Source of the DNA: Pelagibius sp040217155
GTDB lineage: Bacteria > Pseudomonadota > Alphaproteobacteria > Kiloniellales > Kiloniellaceae
NCBI GenBank assembly: GCA_040217155.1
Contig: JAVJNS010000004.1
Location: 1-64,000 of the forward strand
Reading direction: 5' to 3'
DNA length: 64,000 nucleotides
Below the pieces are notes generated by a model that worked only from the letters and a program-made list of their open reading frames with translations, ran no database searches and had not been told where the DNA came from. Positions 16,962-24,541 of the stretch are shown here, piece after piece (positions within the stretch are counted from its first letter, which is position 1; the number at the start of each line of letters is the position of its first letter). Both the position numbers and the translations under genes were made by a program.

Positions 16962-17348
16962 TCAATTTTTTCTTCGATAGGATTCACATGGAAAGAGAGT
17001 CTGCAATGCGTTCAGCATAACGAACGACACGGGTTCATCGCCAAGGTAAGGAACTCCACGAATAGCTTTGGCCGCTGCAACTTCGCTGTCCAAGAACCCA
17101 TACAGCTCGTCAATCGTGAATATCTTTTCCTCAGGTGGACAAAAGGCCATCGGATAACCGTCCGCTTCATACCGGATAACAGTCGTTTGAATCCCCGTGA
17201 AGGTTGCTTCCAGAAATAGCTGCAAGATTGCTTTGGTTTCTGGGTCATTGCTGCTTCGGAGTTCCTCATAGAGTGACAAGGTCATGTCGGCTTTGGCGCC
17301 GCCTGAACTTAGAATAATGAACAAAATCACCAGAATTTGCTTTTTCAT
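16962..17348 (-). CDS. Secreted Rap1a/Tai-like protein
   Basis: 128 residues with a clear signal peptide (MKKQILVILFIILSSGGAKA). The mature part has a Cys in AFCPPEEKIFTID, a helical stretch (ELYGFLDSEVAAAKA) and a final NALQTLFPCESY. A 'C-P...helix...A-L...F-P-C' pattern with two cysteines is the signature of the Rap1a/Tai family, known from immunity proteins against type VI effectors in Serratia but also found as stand-alone periplasmic proteins. No type VI effector gene is nearby. It lies in the AT-richer part of the island, 60 bases downstream of the 59-residue membrane protein. Family assignment is moderate. Confidence 0.7.
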   Translation of the reverse strand: MKKQILVILFIILSSGGAKADMTLSLYEELRSSNDPETKAILQLFLEATFTGIQTTVIRYEADGYPMAFCPPEEKIFTIDELYGFLDSEVAAAKAIRGVPYLGDEPVSFVMLNALQTLFPCESYRRKN

Positions 17349-17408
17349 GCCGCAGTCCTGGGCAAAGAGCTGATCCTCAAAGTTCTGTTACTGCCATCGC
17401 TTCCTACT

Positions 17409-17588
17409 TCACCAAAACCCAAACCAAATCCCCACGCCGTGTATAATCCCGACCGGAAAAAACGGAGCGCCCGCTATCAGAAATCCCCACAGCCCCTCAT
17501 TAAAGCAAACATAGAGGTGGGTAACCCATCCACTGATAGATGCCCCAACAAAAGCGAGCCAGGTGACCCCCAATAGAAAATCTGACAT
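17409..17588 (-). CDS. Small (59-residue) membrane protein
   Basis: I read this gene directly from the minus strand. It starts with ATG at 17588, has AGAGG upstream, and stops at TGA 17411-17409. The protein begins MSDFLLGVTWLAFVGASISG, continues with WVTHLYVCFNEGLWGFLIAG and ends in APFFPVGIIHGVGIWFGFW. It has two hydrophobic segments, a central acidic Asn-Glu loop and a Trp/Gly-rich end. The 'F-P-V-G-I-I-H-G-x-G-I-W-F-G-x-W' ending is like a small protein type I have seen as hypothetical in other proteobacteria. Function unknown. It precedes the Rap1a-like gene by 60 bases on the same strand, suggesting co-transcription. Confidence 0.72.
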   Translation of the reverse strand: MSDFLLGVTWLAFVGASISGWVTHLYVCFNEGLWGFLIAGAPFFPVGIIHGVGIWFGFW

Positions 17589-17712
17589 TTCTCAAAGACC
17601 TCTACCGCTCCACCACATCCATTCAATCTGAAGTAGCGTCCGGTTGCAACTTCATGCTTGCTGCGTAGTTGCTCAACTGCCGTTGTAGGCCATCGAGCTG
17701 AATGCCCCACCA

Positions 17713-18012
17713 ATGAGAAGTTCGAGGAAGGCAAACGTCTCCCCGGCCGAGCGCAAGGCGCTCTATGACGCCCATGCCGAGCGCTGGGGTCGCGATTGGA
17801 TCATGTTTCCCAATCCCGGCTACGGCTCCTGGAAAGGCGCCGCCTTCGGTTTCAACTGGGGCGCCCCGGCCGAGGAAAAGCGCCAGATAAAGTACGACAT
17901 CATGGACGACTGGAAGCCGGCGCAGCAACGGCGGGTCGGGCCTTGCCGGAAAGCCCTGCTGAAACATAAAGCAAGGCCCTGGCAATTGCTTGCCAAGGCC
18001 TTGCCTCAATAG
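17713..18012 (+). CDS. Hypothetical protein or gene remnant
   Basis: A 99-codon frame. Codons about 10-75 show strong GC-rich third positions, as in the surrounding backbone genes, in contrast to the AT-richer DNA just upstream. The central residues include SPAERKALYDAHAERWGRDW and NPGYGSWKGAAFGFNWGAP. The last 20 or so codons run through the terminator-like hairpin at 17971-18004 and look non-natural, and the first codons have no good ribosome-binding site. I therefore suspect a fragment of a larger gene, truncated at both ends. Family not recognised. Confidence 0.4.
   Translation: MRSSRKANVSPAERKALYDAHAERWGRDWIMFPNPGYGSWKGAAFGFNWGAPAEEKRQIKYDIMDDWKPAQQRRVGPCRKALLKHKARPWQLLAKALPQ
17971..18004 (-). 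terminator. Strong hairpin terminator
   Basis: Two 15-base arms (17971-17985 and 17990-18004) pair with one mismatch around a four-base loop. On the minus strand the hairpin is followed by TTTATGTTT. It lies 66 bases past the stop of the gene at 18070-18393. A weaker 7-bp stem at 18024-18044 precedes it. Confidence 0.65.
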
Positions 18013-18069
18013 ACAGCGGGGTGAGCATTTCTACAGAAAATGCTGGCCATAAGCGGTGGCCTTCACGGC

Positions 18070-18393
18070 TCAATTGACCAAGTTGTTCTCCTCGGCCGTT
18101 ACCGAATCACTGTAGACGACGATGCCACAACCTCCGTCGAGGGCCGTGTTGAAAGCACCAACGATGGCCGGATGGCCCTTGGGCGTCTCCCCACTAAGCT
18201 TCCCGCCCTTGTCGAATTTGATGTCCTGCCAGCCGGCTCCGCGCATTTCTGCATCCGCGATGGCGACGGCGCCTTCCATTGTTTCAGCGAGCACGAAGAC
18301 GTTGACCGGGTGGCGGTCCCCTGTCCGGTATTCTGACTCAGGGCCTGCGGTCGCCTGCCCGGATAGAACGAACATTGTCTCTCGGCCTGACAT
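18070..18393 (-). CDS. Hypothetical small cytosolic protein
   Basis: 107 residues from the ATG at 18393, chosen because GGGAGG sits five bases upstream. The protein has a short beta-rich start (MFVLSGQATAG), then PVNVFVLAETMEGAVAIADAEM, AGWQDIKFDKGGKLSGE and a Cys-containing CGIVVYSDS. Alternating strand-helix-strand segments suggest a small alpha/beta fold. No family is recognised. The gene is isolated between two hairpin terminators and immediately downstream of tRNA-Met, so it is probably the first gene of the island after the insertion point. Confidence 0.65.
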   Translation of the reverse strand: MSGRETMFVLSGQATAGPESEYRTGDRHPVNVFVLAETMEGAVAIADAEMRGAGWQDIKFDKGGKLSGETPKGHPAIVGAFNTALDGGCGIVVYSDSVTAEENNLVN

Positions 18394-18409
18394 TAGCGCC
18401 TCCCGTCGC

Positions 18410-18447
18410 AAAACAAGGCCTCACGCCGTCGCGTAAGGCCTTGTTTT
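18410..18447 (-). terminator. Terminator of the tRNA-Met transcript (bidirectional)
   Basis: Arms 18410-18426 and 18431-18447 (17 bases, one mismatch) enclose a four-base loop. The outer ends are AAAACAAGG and CCTTGTTTT, so the hairpin has a T-run in either direction. It begins four bases past the tRNA 3' end and shares the CAAGGCC core of the hairpin at 17971-18004. Confidence 0.75.
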
Positions 18448-18450
18448 CAT

Positions 18451-18527
18451 TGGTAGCGGGGGAGGGACTTGAACCCCCGACACGCGGATTATGATTCCGC
18501 TGCTCTAACCAGCTGAGCTACCCCGCC
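18451..18527 (-). tRNA. tRNA-Met (anticodon CAU)
   Basis: Read on the minus strand, the gene starts GGCGGGG and ends CCCCGCTACCA, with the CCA encoded. It has a D arm (TAGCTCAGCTGGTTAGAGC) and an anticodon arm GCGGA-ATCATAA-TCCGC whose loop places CAT at 34-36. The T arm is GGGGG-TTCAAGT-CCCTC-like. The acceptor stem pairs perfectly. The sequence resembles the elongator tRNA-Met of alphaproteobacteria. A CAU anticodon could also mean tRNA-Ile2, which is lysidine-modified. Accessory DNA begins at its 3' end. Confidence 0.93.
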
Positions 18528-18541
18528 GCAGGGTGAGCAGC

Positions 18542-18571
18542 CGTATATTGCCTCGGCCCCCACCCTGTCAA
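18542..18571 (-). promoter_or_regulatory. Promoter of tRNA-Met
   Basis: On the minus strand TTGACA (18571-18566) and TATACG (18547-18542) are separated by 18 bases. The predicted start would fall a few bases before the tRNA 5' end at 18527. Confidence 0.6.
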
Positions 18572-18749
18572 GATGCTTGGCCGGGCTCAAAGCCTTTCCG
18601 GGCGCGGGCGCGGCGGATTTCCTGGCCTTCCGCCGCGCGCGCCGGCAGGCGGCGGAACCGCTGACGCTGCCCGCTGGTCCGACCTAATCAACCGTGGTAG
18701 GTTGCCTGGCACAAAGCGCGAATGACAATCGGTGAAGGGGGGCCTTCCG

Positions 18750-20603
18750 ATGTCACCAGACCTCGATCAGGTTGCAGCCAACGGCAGCGGCCCTAACACG
18801 GGTAGCCGGCGCCGGTTCCAGTTGACGCTCATCAAGCCGTCGCACTACGACAAAGACGGCTACGTCATCCAGTGGTGGAAAGCCTGGATCCCCTCGAATT
18901 CACTGGCCGCCCTCTACGGGCTGGCGCTGGACGCCGAGGCGCGCAAGGTTCTCGGTCCGGACGTCGACATCGAGATCGACGCCTACGACGAGATGAACAT
19001 CGCCATTCCCTTCAAGAAGATCATCGCGTGCCACAAGGCGGCGGAAAGCGGCGAGGCCGGTGGCGGCGGCCTGGTCTGCCTCGTCGGGGTTCAATCCAAC
19101 CAGTATCCCCGCGCCCTGCACATCGCCCGCCAGTTCCGCGACGCCGGCCTGCAGGTGGCCATCGGCGGGTTTCACGTCAGCGGCTGCCTTTCCATGCTGC
19201 CGGGCGTCCACGAGAGCCTTCAGGAAGGCCTCGACATGGGCTGCACGCTGTTTGCCGGCGAGGCCGAGGAGCACCTCGACCGGGTGCTGAGCGACGCGCT
19301 GAACCTCTCGCTCGAGCCGATCTACAACACCATGGCCCAGTTGCCCGAGCTTCAGGGCGCCGTCACTCCCTTCCTGCCGGAAAAGCTGGTGCGCCGCTAC
19401 GACGGATTCATCAGCAGCTTCGACGCCGGGCGCGGCTGTCCCTTCCAGTGCTCCTTCTGCACCATCATCAACGTGCAGGGCCGCAAGTCGCGCTACCGCA
19501 GCGCCGACGACGTCGAGAAGCTGATCCGCGCCAACTATGCTCAAGGCATCGTTCACTATTTCATCACCGACGACAACTTCGCGCGCAACAAGAACTGGGA
19601 AGCGATCTTCGACCGCATGGCCGAATTGCGCGACGAAGGCATCAACATCCGCTTCCTGATCCAGGTCGACGTTCTGGCGCACAAGATTCCGAACTTCATC
19701 GAGAAGGCCAAGAAGGCTGGCTGCAAGCAGGCCTTCATCGGATTGGAGAGCATCAATCCCGATAACCTGAAGGAGATGAAGAAGAACCAGAACAAGATCA
19801 CCGAGTACCGCAGGATGTTCCAGCTGTGGCGCGAGCAGCAGGTGGTGACCTACGCCGGCTTCATCATGGGCCTGCCCAACGACACGCCGCAGTCTATCAA
19901 GCGCGACCTGGAGATCATCCAGCGGGAGATCCCGGTCGACGTGCTGGAGATCACCCTGCTGACCCCCCTGCCCGGTTCCGAGGATCACAAGAACCTCTAC
20001 AGCAGAGGCGTCTGGATGGATCCGGACTTGAACAAATACGACCTGGAGTGCGTCACCTTCGAGCATCCGCTGATGTCGCCGGAGGAATTGCAGCAGGCCT
20101 ACTGGGACGCCTGGGACCACTATTACACCATGGCGCACGCCGAAACCCTGATGCGCCGCGCCGTGGCCGACGGCATCAAGCCGGTCCGGATCTGGCAGAA
20201 CCTGCTGCAGATCTACGGCGCCATGCGCTATGAAAGGGTGCACCCGCAGCAATGCGGCTACTTTCGCCGCCGCCTGCGCTCCCAGCGCCGCCCGGAGCTG
20301 CCACGGGAAAACGCCCTGATCTTCTTTCCCAAGAACGTCCTGCGCGCGCTGCGGAACTATGTGGGCATCGGCGCCTACGCCTGGAAGCTGCACCGCCTGC
20401 GCAAGCATGTCGAAGCCGACCCGGCCGCCAGGAACTACACCGACCTGGCGCTCACCCCGGTGATCGACCACGGCGAGGACGAAGAGCTGGAAATGTTCCA
20501 TCTGAACGAGTCCGCCGAGGTCGCTGTCGCCAAGGCCAAGGCGGAGGCCGAAGCCCGCGAGCGCCACCAGGCCAGACGCGCCAGAGTCAGCGCCGCCGAG
20601 TGA
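18750..20603 (+). CDS. B12-binding-type radical SAM protein
   Basis: 617 residues from the ATG at 18750, which follows a G-rich Shine-Dalgarno. A GTG at 18732 is possible. The N-terminal third has a cobalamin-binding-like Rossmann layout, including VCLVGVQSNQYPRAL and AIGGFHVSGCLSMLPG, but no clear D-x-H-x-x-G. The radical SAM core carries CPFQCSFC (C-x3-C-x2-C), which binds the 4Fe-4S cluster, followed by ITDDNFARNK and FIGLESI. The C-terminal 100 residues are basic and helical with a Lys/Glu/Ala-rich end. Family members perform methylations, cyclisations or rearrangements. The substrate here is unknown, as no biosynthetic partner genes flank it. Confidence 0.88.
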   Translation: MSPDLDQVAANGSGPNTGSRRRFQLTLIKPSHYDKDGYVIQWWKAWIPSNSLAALYGLALDAEARKVLGPDVDIEIDAYDEMNIAIPFKKIIACHKAAESGEAGGGGLVCLVGVQSNQYPRALHIARQFRDAGLQVAIGGFHVSGCLSMLPGVHESLQEGLDMGCTLFAGEAEEHLDRVLSDALNLSLEPIYNTMAQLPELQGAVTPFLPEKLVRRYDGFISSFDAGRGCPFQCSFCTIINVQGRKSRYRSADDVEKLIRANYAQGIVHYFITDDNFARNKNWEAIFDRMAELRDEGINIRFLIQVDVLAHKIPNFIEKAKKAGCKQAFIGLESINPDNLKEMKKNQNKITEYRRMFQLWREQQVVTYAGFIMGLPNDTPQSIKRDLEIIQREIPVDVLEITLLTPLPGSEDHKNLYSRGVWMDPDLNKYDLECVTFEHPLMSPEELQQAYWDAWDHYYTMAHAETLMRRAVADGIKPVRIWQNLLQIYGAMRYERVHPQQCGYFRRRLRSQRRPELPRENALIFFPKNVLRALRNYVGIGAYAWKLHRLRKHVEADPAARNYTDLALTPVIDHGEDEELEMFHLNESAEVAVAKAKAEAEARERHQARRARVSAAE

Positions 20604-20615
20604 AGCGTGGCGGCG

Positions 20616-20930
20616 TCAGTCGCCGAGCATGGCGGCGAGTTTCATGGCGACGCCGGTCGAGCCGCTGACCTTCAGCTTGCCGGTCATGTAGGCCAGCGTT
20701 GGGTCGAGCGCCCCTGAAAGCAGCTTGTCGAAGTTGTCCAGCGAGATGCTGAGGACGGTGTCCGCCTCCGCATCGTCGCCTGCATCGGGCGCGGCGATTT
20801 CCGCGGGCGTGACCGTACCGTCCCAAAGCAGGGCGCCGTCATCGCCGAGATCGAATTTCACGCGATAGCCGAGCGGCGGATTCAGCGCCGCCTGGGACTT
20901 CAATTTTTCGGTGAGGGAGTCGAGAGACAA
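20616..20930 (-). CDS. SCP2 sterol-binding domain protein
   Basis: 104 residues forming a single SCP-2 lipid-binding domain. Recognisable are the VKFDLGDDGALLWDGT strand pair, VLSISLDNFDKLLSG, and the closing LAYMTGKLKVSGSTGVAMKL typical of the family. There is no signal peptide, so it is cytosolic. SCP2 proteins bind hydrophobic acyl-CoA or sterol-like ligands, and in bacteria their physiological ligand is usually unknown. It lies 24 bases downstream of mnmA on the same strand and converges on the radical SAM gene. Confidence 0.9.
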   Translation of the reverse strand: MSLDSLTEKLKSQAALNPPLGYRVKFDLGDDGALLWDGTVTPAEIAAPDAGDDAEADTVLSISLDNFDKLLSGALDPTLAYMTGKLKVSGSTGVAMKLAAMLGD

Positions 20931-20954
20931 GACTGCGGCTCCTCTGGAACAAGA

Positions 20955-22088
20955 TCAGGCGCGCCGGCTTTCGGCCGCGGCGATCCAGCCACCGCCCAAA
21001 ACCCGGCTGCCTTCATAGCACACCGCGGCCTGACCGGGCGAGATGCCGAATTGGGCTTCGTCCAAGACCACTTCGGCCCCGCCACCGTGGCGCGGAAACA
21101 GCGTCGCCGGCGCCGGATCGCTGACCGAGCGCAGTTTCACCTCGACACGGCGCCCCTCCGCGCCCGGCGGCGCCGCGGCCAGCCAGTTCAGCCCGCGCAG
21201 CATCACCCGGTCGCATGCCAGGGCCGCCCTCGGACCAACGATGACGCGGCTGGTCTCCGGCTCCAGGCGCACGACGAAGAGCGGGTCGCTTTCTCCGCCG
21301 AGACCGAGGCCGCGGCGCTGGCCGATGGTGTAGTGGATGATCCCCTCATGCCGGCCCAAGACCCGTCCGTCGAGGTGCACGATGTCACCGGGGTCGGCGG
21401 CGCCGGGCCGCAGCTTCTGCACCACCGAGGCATAGGAGCCCTGCGGCACGAAGCAGATGTCCTGGCTGTCCGGCTTGTCGGCGACCACGAGACCGAACCG
21501 CTCGGCCGCCGCGCGCACCGCAGTCTTCTCCAGGCCGCCCAGCGGGAAGCGCAGGAAGTCGAGCTGTTCGCGCGTGGTCGCGAAAAGGAAGTAGCTCTGA
21601 TCGCGGCGCGGATCGGTGGCGCGGTGCAGTTCCGCCCCCTCCGGGCCCCGCTTGCGCTGGATGTAGTGGCCGGTCGCCAAGGCGTCGGCGCCGAGGTCGC
21701 GGGCCGTCGCCAGCAGATCGCGGAATTTCACCGTCTGATTGCAGTTCACGCAGGGGATCGGCGTCTCGCCGCGCAGGTAGCTGTCGGCGAAGTCCTCCAT
21801 CACCGAATCCCGGAAGCGGCTCTCGTAGTCCAGCACATAGTGCGGGATGTCGAGGCGCTCGGCCACCCGGCGGGCGTCATGGATGTCCTGCCCGGCGCAG
21901 CAGGCGCCCTTTTTGGCCAACGCCATGCCGTGGTCGTAGAGCTGCAGGGTGATGCCGACCACCTCGTAGCCCTCGGCGTGCAGCAGCGCCGCCGTGACCG
22001 AGGAGTCCACCCCGCCGGACATGGCGACAACCACGCGGGTCGCGCCGGGCGGCTTGTCGATGCCAAGAGAGTTGGTTGCCGAATTCAT
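20955..22088 (-). CDS. mnmA: tRNA-specific 2-thiouridylase MnmA
   Basis: A 377-residue enzyme that 2-thiolates U34 of tRNA-Lys, -Glu and -Gln. The PP-loop is VVVAMSGGVDSSVTAAL near residue 21. The catalytic pair is the Cys in PCVNCNQTVKF and the later Cys in SQDICFVPQGSY. The C-terminal domain has the TIGQRRGLGLG stretch and a beta-barrel ending in YEGSRVLGGGWI. Length and motifs are normal for the family. It needs sulfur relayed from IscS, encoded 3-4 kb away. SCP2 follows it closely. Confidence 0.97.
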   Translation of the reverse strand: MNSATNSLGIDKPPGATRVVVAMSGGVDSSVTAALLHAEGYEVVGITLQLYDHGMALAKKGACCAGQDIHDARRVAERLDIPHYVLDYESRFRDSVMEDFADSYLRGETPIPCVNCNQTVKFRDLLATARDLGADALATGHYIQRKRGPEGAELHRATDPRRDQSYFLFATTREQLDFLRFPLGGLEKTAVRAAAERFGLVVADKPDSQDICFVPQGSYASVVQKLRPGAADPGDIVHLDGRVLGRHEGIIHYTIGQRRGLGLGGESDPLFVVRLEPETSRVIVGPRAALACDRVMLRGLNWLAAAPPGAEGRRVEVKLRSVSDPAPATLFPRHGGGAEVVLDEAQFGISPGQAAVCYEGSRVLGGGWIAAAESRRA

Positions 22089-22152
22089 AAGGCCGGAATA
22101 TAGGCCCCGCGGCCCTCAGCGCAAGCCGCAGACGCCGAACCCTGCCTACGGA

Positions 22153-23565
22153 TCAGGGAGCGCCGAGGATTTCCCCCAACCGGTCAAGCGGCTGTGGACG
22201 GCGCGCCAGATCGAAGGCCACGGAAAAGTGCCCCTGGCGGCGTAGGAACAAATTCACCGGCGGCACGCCCCAGCGGCGGGCCAGGGCGAGGCCGCCGTCA
22301 AAGGGCGTCAGGTCGTCGGCCTCGCCCAGGACCATGACGATCTTGTCGGCGGCCATCACCGGCAGGCCGCGCGGCTCCATGAGCGGCAGGTAACCGTCGA
22401 TGTCGGCCGCGTCCCAGCCCTCGGCCGCCAGCCGCGCCGGCAGGCCGATGGCCGCCGCCAGGGAGCCGTCGAAAGCGACATCCTTGAGGCGCTCGCTGCA
22501 GGCGATGAGGATCAGCGCATCAGGCTGCTGCGCCGCCGGCCAGTCCGTCGCGGCCACGGCGACCAGTTGGCTGGTCAGGGCACCGAGGCTGACGCCGCCG
22601 AGAGCCACCAGCCCGCTGCCCTGCCGGCGCGTCCAGTCGATGAGCACCGGAACCTCGGCACCCCAGGCGGAAAAAAGTTTCAAGAACCCAAGAGGACCCT
22701 CCGCCATGGCCGGCTCTCCGCCGTAGCTGCCGGGCACTCTCCGGCGGCCATGCCAGGGACCTTCCGGGCGAATAATGCGAAACCCCTTGCGCGTCAACGC
22801 CGGGGCGATGTCGACACTGTCCATCGCCAGGCCCCAATGCTCGCTTTCCATGCAGATACCGTGCAGCGAGATCAGCGTCGGCGGATCGGTGATGCCTTCC
22901 GGCTCGATGACCTGCGCCCAGGCCGTGTCGCCAGGCAGACCCGGCGCGGCAAAGCGCAGCCAGCATTGACGGCCGTAGGGGCCCGGCACCCAGTGTGACT
23001 GTTCAACATCCGGTAACGCCGCTGGGCGCTTGATGCAGGTGCCGCCGTCACCTTGCAGGCTTGCAGGCGCCGGCATTCCGTGCGGTTCAGGCAGGCGCCA
23101 GCGCACCGGCTGAACCCGGCGCCGCAGACAGGTGAAATGGCGCCGGGCGGCCATCAGATCGTGCGCCGACTGCCGGCGGTTCCGTTCGGCGGCGACCAGG
23201 ACCGCGGCGCCGGGAGACGCGGCAGCGAAGAAGACATCGCGCCAGCGCGCATCGGTGCCCGCATGTACCTTGGCCAGTTCGGTGGTCGCTGCCAGGGCGC
23301 GGCGCAGCCGCCAGCCGCAAAGCCCTTCGGGAAAGGCCTTCAACGGCAGTTCAGCGGCGAAGCGGCCTTCGTCGCCCCTGCTTTCCAGGGCCGCGGCCCA
23401 GGCGCGCGACAGCGGCAGGAACCAGTGTGCCACCGTCCTGACAGCCATGCGGTCGTACCAGGGGCGCATGACCAGCGCCCCAAGCGGTCCCCAGGTCAGC
23501 GGAGACCAAGGCGGTCTCGGCAGGCGCGGCGGTGACTTCGTCGTGCGGGAATCATTCGGCGTCAT
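22153..23565 (-). CDS. Alpha/beta hydrolase (ABHD18-like)
   Basis: A 470-residue protein with a helical N-terminus (WYDRMAVRTVAHWFLPLSRAW) and a C-terminal alpha/beta hydrolase fold. The nucleophile elbow is GGVSLGAL, the acid is probably in GEADDLTPFD and the His in RQGHFSVAF. The oxyanion region is LISLHGICMESEHW. This layout resembles the DUF2048/ABHD18 family, whose substrates are mostly unknown. It lies upstream of mnmA on the same strand (64 bases) and divergent from the DUF302 gene. Confidence 0.82.
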   Translation of the reverse strand: MTPNDSRTTKSPPRLPRPPWSPLTWGPLGALVMRPWYDRMAVRTVAHWFLPLSRAWAAALESRGDEGRFAAELPLKAFPEGLCGWRLRRALAATTELAKVHAGTDARWRDVFFAAASPGAAVLVAAERNRRQSAHDLMAARRHFTCLRRRVQPVRWRLPEPHGMPAPASLQGDGGTCIKRPAALPDVEQSHWVPGPYGRQCWLRFAAPGLPGDTAWAQVIEPEGITDPPTLISLHGICMESEHWGLAMDSVDIAPALTRKGFRIIRPEGPWHGRRRVPGSYGGEPAMAEGPLGFLKLFSAWGAEVPVLIDWTRRQGSGLVALGGVSLGALTSQLVAVAATDWPAAQQPDALILIACSERLKDVAFDGSLAAAIGLPARLAAEGWDAADIDGYLPLMEPRGLPVMAADKIVMVLGEADDLTPFDGGLALARRWGVPPVNLFLRRQGHFSVAFDLARRPQPLDRLGEILGAP

Positions 23566-23694
23566 GGCGCGCGAGCATAACCTTTGCAGGCTGATTTCAA
23601 AGAGGTTTTGCTCACGGGGAATTTACAGGCAGGCAGGCGGCAAAGCTCTAGACTGGGACCTCCGCCAGCACTGTAGTTACATTGGAGAGCTGCC

Positions 23695-24180
23695 ATGATG
23701 CCCCGCCCGACCCTGCGCGCCCTTTTCTTCCTCCTCGCTCTCCTGGCGGCAGCGATCTCCCCCCCGGCCTTGGCTGAGATGGACGGCTGGAGGGTGCTGA
23801 AGACCCAGCACAGCTATGCCGACCTGGTATCGCGCCTGGAGCAGGCGGTCACCGGCAACAAGATGGGCGTGGTGGCAAGGGCCAGCGCCACGGTGGGCGC
23901 GAAGAACATGCTCGACAAGGACATTCCGGGCAACATGGTGATCGGGGTCTTCCGTCCGGATTTCGCAGTGCGCATGCTGGAGGCCAGCGTATCCGCCGGC
24001 ATCGAGGCGCCGATTCGCTTCTATGTGACCGAGAACTCCGACGGCACTGCCGATCTCAGCTACAAGACGCCGAGCTTCGTCTTCGCGCCCTATTCTGACG
24101 GCGGCGAGACCTTGAAATCCCTCGCGGCGGAGCTCGATGAAATATTCGCCAGGATCGCCGCCGACGCGGCTGGCGGGTAA
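23695..24180 (+). CDS. Secreted DUF302-family protein
   Basis: 161 residues with a signal peptide (hydrophobic to ALAEM, about residue 28). A second ATG follows immediately at 23698. The mature part is a DUF302 (TT1751-like) domain: LKTQHSYADLVSRLEQAV, the NPGN-like DIPGNMVIGVFRPDFAVRML, and the ending SYKTPSFVFAPY. DUF302 proteins form small dimers of unknown function, often periplasmic and sometimes linked to redox or metal stress. It stands alone between divergent and unrelated genes. Confidence 0.87.
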   Translation: MMPRPTLRALFFLLALLAAAISPPALAEMDGWRVLKTQHSYADLVSRLEQAVTGNKMGVVARASATVGAKNMLDKDIPGNMVIGVFRPDFAVRMLEASVSAGIEAPIRFYVTENSDGTADLSYKTPSFVFAPYSDGGETLKSLAAELDEIFARIAADAAGG

Positions 24181-24541
24181 GTGGCGGCGGGGGTTTATGC
24201 CGGTCGGACCTGACAAGCCGCCTGAAGTCTTCCTGAAATCGCTGTCTGGATGCCGATTCGCCGGGTTTTGACGACGTGGCGGCGGTTTCGCACCGGTTTG
24301 CCCAGAGTCGCGCCAAGTCGCGCCGGACCAAGCGGGGCCGGGGCCGAAGGCTGTGCGGGCGTCGGCCCCGGCCGCGGCCTCGCAAAATTGCCCTTTGGAG
24401 GGGACTGATCTACGCTAAGGATATGAGAGACTGGCCGGAACGGTGATCCGGCCTGACGGTCGCGCCCAGCCTTGGGAAACCTGGCTCTGCGCGTCAGACA
24501 AGGTCTATCGGAGCACGACTGCCATTCTTTGGAGACGCTAG
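24181..24541. other. Gene-free stretch with one hairpin before the CBS gene
   Basis: No convincing gene is visible on either strand. GGCCGGA and TCCGGCC (24433-24439 and 24447-24453) form a perfect 7-bp stem with a 7-base loop about 90 bases before the CBS gene start. It has no T-run. It may lie in that gene's leader. Confidence 0.4.

Noticed and set aside
17477..17734. 85-codon minus-strand frame in the gap before the Rap1a-like gene
   Set aside because: It overlaps the 59-residue membrane protein in another frame. The latter has a ribosome-binding site and a coherent membrane-protein sequence.
1..18450. Prophage or transposon
   Set aside because: No capsid, portal, terminase, integrase or transposase gene and no terminal inverted repeats were seen. 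The region is better described as a defence-rich island.
18900..20567. 555-codon frame antisense to the radical SAM gene
   Set aside because: Val/Ala/Gln-rich repetitive translation is typical of an antisense shadow. The plus strand carries the Cys triad.
24433..24453. Hairpin before the CBS gene as a riboswitch or terminator
   Set aside because: Stem of only 7 bp, no T-run and no recognisable riboswitch core.
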